NCBI GenBank assembly: GCA_021776785.1
Contig: JAJFFF010000046.1
Location: 1 to 64,000, forward strand
Source: Planctomycetota bacterium
GTDB lineage: Bacteria > Planctomycetota > PLA2
Length of the DNA stretch: 64,000 nt
Direction of reading: 5' to 3'
The translations under genes and the position numbers were made by a program. A model generated the notes under the pieces. That model searched no databases. It had not been told where the DNA came from and saw only the letters and a list, made by a program, of their open reading frames with translations. This document shows positions 61,958-64,000 of the stretch, one piece after another (position 1 is the stretch's first letter; every line of letters begins with the position of its first letter).

Positions 61958-62439
61958 CGAAACGCAAGATCCAGATGATGCTAAGCGTCAACGGGGAGGA
62001 CCACGATGTCTCGTTCCTCCCCCATCGGACGCTGCTCGAAGTGCTGCGCGAAGACATGCAGCTCACCGGAACCAAACACGGTTGCGAGCTCGGCGAATGC
62101 GGAACATGCACGGTGCTCGTGGATGGCGAACCCGCGTTGAGTTGCTTGGTGCTCGGACTCGAGTGTGCCGGCAAAGACATCCAGACCGTCGAAGGGCTCG
62201 GCACGGCCGGGGGTCCGCATCCGCTGCAAAAGCGCTTTGCCGAACTCAACGCCGCCCAGTGCGGCTATTGCACCCCTGGCATCTTGATGGCCGCGCAGTC
62301 GATTCTGACCAAAGACCCGACGCCGGACCGCGAGACTTTACGCGAGGAGCTGGCGGGCAATCTGTGTCGCTGCACCGGTTACCTCCGTATCTACGAGGCG
62401 ATCGAAATGGCCGCGGAGGATATGCAACATGGCTCCTAA
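61954..62439 (+). CDS. (2Fe-2S)-binding subunit of a molybdenum hydroxylase, HcrC/CoxS-like
   Basis: 161 residues from the ATG overlapping the TetR stop. Both 2Fe-2S centres are present: the plant-ferredoxin type (GTKHGCELGECGTCTVLVDG, then SCLVL) and the helical second cluster (CGYCTPGILM, then LCRCTGY). This small subunit passes electrons between the molybdenum cofactor subunit and an FAD subunit or acceptor. Closest in layout to the gamma subunit of 4-hydroxybenzoyl-CoA reductase. The next gene overlaps by 11 bases. Confidence 0.93.
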   Translation: MTKRKIQMMLSVNGEDHDVSFLPHRTLLEVLREDMQLTGTKHGCELGECGTCTVLVDGEPALSCLVLGLECAGKDIQTVEGLGTAGGPHPLQKRFAELNAAQCGYCTPGILMAAQSILTKDPTPDRETLREELAGNLCRCTGYLRIYEAIEMAAEDMQHGS

Positions 62440-64000
62440 GTACCGCATCATCGGCAAGGCCAACACCAAGGTGGACGGTCTCGCAAAGAGCACGGGCGCG
62501 ACAAAGTTTGCGGACGATTTGTCGTTGCCGCGCATGCTCTACTGCAAGCTGCATCGAGCCCACGTTCCCTACGCCGTCATCAAAAACATCGACACGAGTG
62601 CGGCCGAGGCGATGGACGGTGTCGTCGCCGTTCTTGTGGGCTCGGAACTGCCGACGCAGTTCGGCATTTTGCCCGTGTCGCAGGACGAACACGCTCTTTG
62701 CCCGGACAAAGTCCGGTTCGTCGGCGATCCGGTCGCCGCCGTCGCTGCTCTGGACGAGGACACGGCATTCGCCGCCGCGCAAGCGATTCGCGTCGAATAT
62801 GAGCCGCTTCCGCCGGTGTTTGACCCGGCCGAAGCCATCCAAAACGAAGTTCCGCAGCTTCACGACTACGGCGATGACGGAAACGTCCACAAGCGCGTAG
62901 CGATGGAGTTCGGCGACGTCGCGGGCGCGCTCGAAGATGCGGACGAAGTGCTGGAGGACGTCGTCTTCTATCAGGGCAACACGCACCTCCCGATGGAGCA
63001 GCATGCGACGCTGGCCATGCCCGAAGCGGACGGCCGACTGACCATTTGGTCCTCAACGCAGACCCCGCACTACCTCCACAAAGCGGTGTCGAAGGTGTTG
63101 GGTTTGCCGCCGTCGCGCATTCGCATCATCGCGTGTCCCAACGGGGGCGGGTTCGGCGGCAAGAGCGATCCGTTCAACCACGAAATTGTCGTTGCAGCAC
63201 TTGCGGTCAAGACTCAACGACCGTGCAAGATCACGCTCACGCGCGAAGAGGTCTTCTACTGCCATCGCGGGCGCCACCCCGTGCTGATGCGTTCGCGCAT
63301 GGGCCTCGACAAAAAAAAGAAAGCGATCACCGGCATTCACTTCGAAAGCCTGCTCGACGGCGGCGCGTACGGATCGTACGGCGTCGCGAGCACGTACTAC
63401 ACCGGCGCGCTGCAAACCGTGACGTACAAGGTGCCGAACTACCGGTTCGACGGCGTGCGTACGTTTACCAACAAGCCGCCGTGCGGCCCGAAGCGCGGAC
63501 ACGGCACCGTGCAACCGCGGTTCGCGCTTGAGATTCAAGTCGATCGCGCGGCCCACGCGCTGGGCATGGATCCGGCGGATTTTCGTCTGCAAAACCTACA
63601 ACCCCCCGAGTCCGTAACGGCGAACTGGCTCCGCATCCGCACGATGGGCCTCAAGGCTTGTATCGACAAGGTCGTCGAAGCGAGCGGTTGGCGCGAACGC
63701 TACGGCAAACTCGAACGTGGGCACGGGTTGGGGCTCGCGTGCTCGTCCTACATCACCGGCGCCGGCCTCCCGATCTATTGGAATCGCATGCCGCACTCGG
63801 GCGTGCAGCTCAAGCTGGATCGCGGCGGCGGCGTCACCGCGTTTTGTGGCGCCACCGACATCGGCCAGGGTTCCGACACGGTGCTTGCCTCATGCGTCGC
63901 CGAGATATTGGGTGTGGATCTTCTCGACGTACGTGTCTGCGTGGCCGACACCGACTTGACGCCGGTCGATTTGGGCTCCTATTCAAGTCGCGTCACCTTG
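62429..64000 (+). CDS. Molybdopterin-binding large subunit, 4-hydroxybenzoyl-CoA-reductase alpha-like, 3' end outside window
   Basis: I translated this frame from the ATG at 62429 and it stays open for 524 codons to the window end. It begins with the xanthine-dehydrogenase-family a/b hammerhead (IGKANTKVDGLAKSTGATKF, then KVRFVGDPVAAVAALDEDTA). The molybdopterin domain follows: TIWSSTQTPHYLHKAV, the GGGFGGK loop, LDGGAYGSYG, and TNKPPCGPKRGHG. The resemblance to the alpha subunit of 4-hydroxybenzoyl-CoA reductase is close, but xanthine- or aldehyde-oxidising relatives remain possible. The medium FAD subunit is not in view and may lie downstream. Confidence 0.92.
   Translation, partial: MAPKYRIIGKANTKVDGLAKSTGATKFADDLSLPRMLYCKLHRAHVPYAVIKNIDTSAAEAMDGVVAVLVGSELPTQFGILPVSQDEHALCPDKVRFVGDPVAAVAALDEDTAFAAAQAIRVEYEPLPPVFDPAEAIQNEVPQLHDYGDDGNVHKRVAMEFGDVAGALEDADEVLEDVVFYQGNTHLPMEQHATLAMPEADGRLTIWSSTQTPHYLHKAVSKVLGLPPSRIRIIACPNGGGFGGKSDPFNHEIVVAALAVKTQRPCKITLTREEVFYCHRGRHPVLMRSRMGLDKKKKAITGIHFESLLDGGAYGSYGVASTYYTGALQTVTYKVPNYRFDGVRTFTNKPPCGPKRGHGTVQPRFALEIQVDRAAHALGMDPADFRLQNLQPPESVTANWLRIRTMGLKACIDKVVEASGWRERYGKLERGHGLGLACSSYITGAGLPIYWNRMPHSGVQLKLDRGGGVTAFCGATDIGQGSDTVLASCVAEILGVDLLDVRVCVADTDLTPVDLGSYSSRVTL

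Overview
The window is a high-GC, gene-dense bacterial chromosome segment from a Gram-negative-type cell: it encodes beta-barrel outer-membrane proteins, many lipoproteins and periplasmic proteins. The gene repertoire points to Planctomycetota or a close relative. Supporting items are a DUF1800/DUF1501 pair, several proteins built from carboxypeptidase-regulatory-like repeats, a SUMF1 protein, a CHASE2 adenylate cyclase beside a FecR protein, a bacterial deoxyhypusine-synthase homologue and a giant hybrid Ser/Thr-His kinase. This placement is inference from gene content; there is no rRNA, and I saw no tRNA, CRISPR array or intact insertion sequence.

Layout. 1-3.5 kb: the tail of a repeat-rich surface protein, a secreted orphan and two gene remnants (AAA ATPase, TetR). 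3.5-5 kb: an outer-membrane protein divergent from a DtxR/MntR regulator, with a palindromic operator between them. 5-8 kb: secreted proteins and two related lipoproteins. 8.2-13.8 kb: a probable operon of AlgE-like porin, lipoprotein, FecR protein and CHASE2 adenylate cyclase. The cyclase N-terminus has no standard start codon in frame and lies over a strong hairpin. 13.8-17 kb: deoxyhypusine-synthase-like protein, DUF885 hydrolase and a small 2H-like protein, overlapping by single bases. 17-26.5 kb: lipoprotein, DUF72, a polar amino-acid ABC transporter, a GntR regulator with its membrane partner, and an ECF sigma factor with an anti-sigma/surface-repeat fusion. 26.6-31.1 kb: an 1108-residue repeat protein and a SUMF1 protein.

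31.1-40.9 kb is the most unusual part. It holds a small secreted repeat protein convergent to two very large co-directional genes: a 1428-residue sigma-54-type AAA+ protein and a 1528-residue kinase/ATPase/GAF/histidine-kinase hybrid. Most of this stretch is visibly poorer in GC than its surroundings, and the change falls inside the activator gene. I regard it as an acquired or mosaic signalling module.

41-49 kb: exported proteins of unknown role, the DUF1800/DUF1501 operon, an EVE-domain protein and a HIT protein. 49.3-56.6 kb: 2-oxoacid dehydrogenase and lipoate genes (E3, lipB, E1 alpha, E1 beta, then E2 and lipA), interrupted by an opposite-strand AlkD-like gene. 56.6-61.3 kb: a hybrid histidine kinase, a PilZ protein and a PilZ-PilZ-PilT fusion. 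61.4 kb to the end: a TetR regulator in front of the 2Fe-2S and molybdopterin subunits of a 4-hydroxybenzoyl-CoA-reductase-like enzyme, the latter cut by the window edge.
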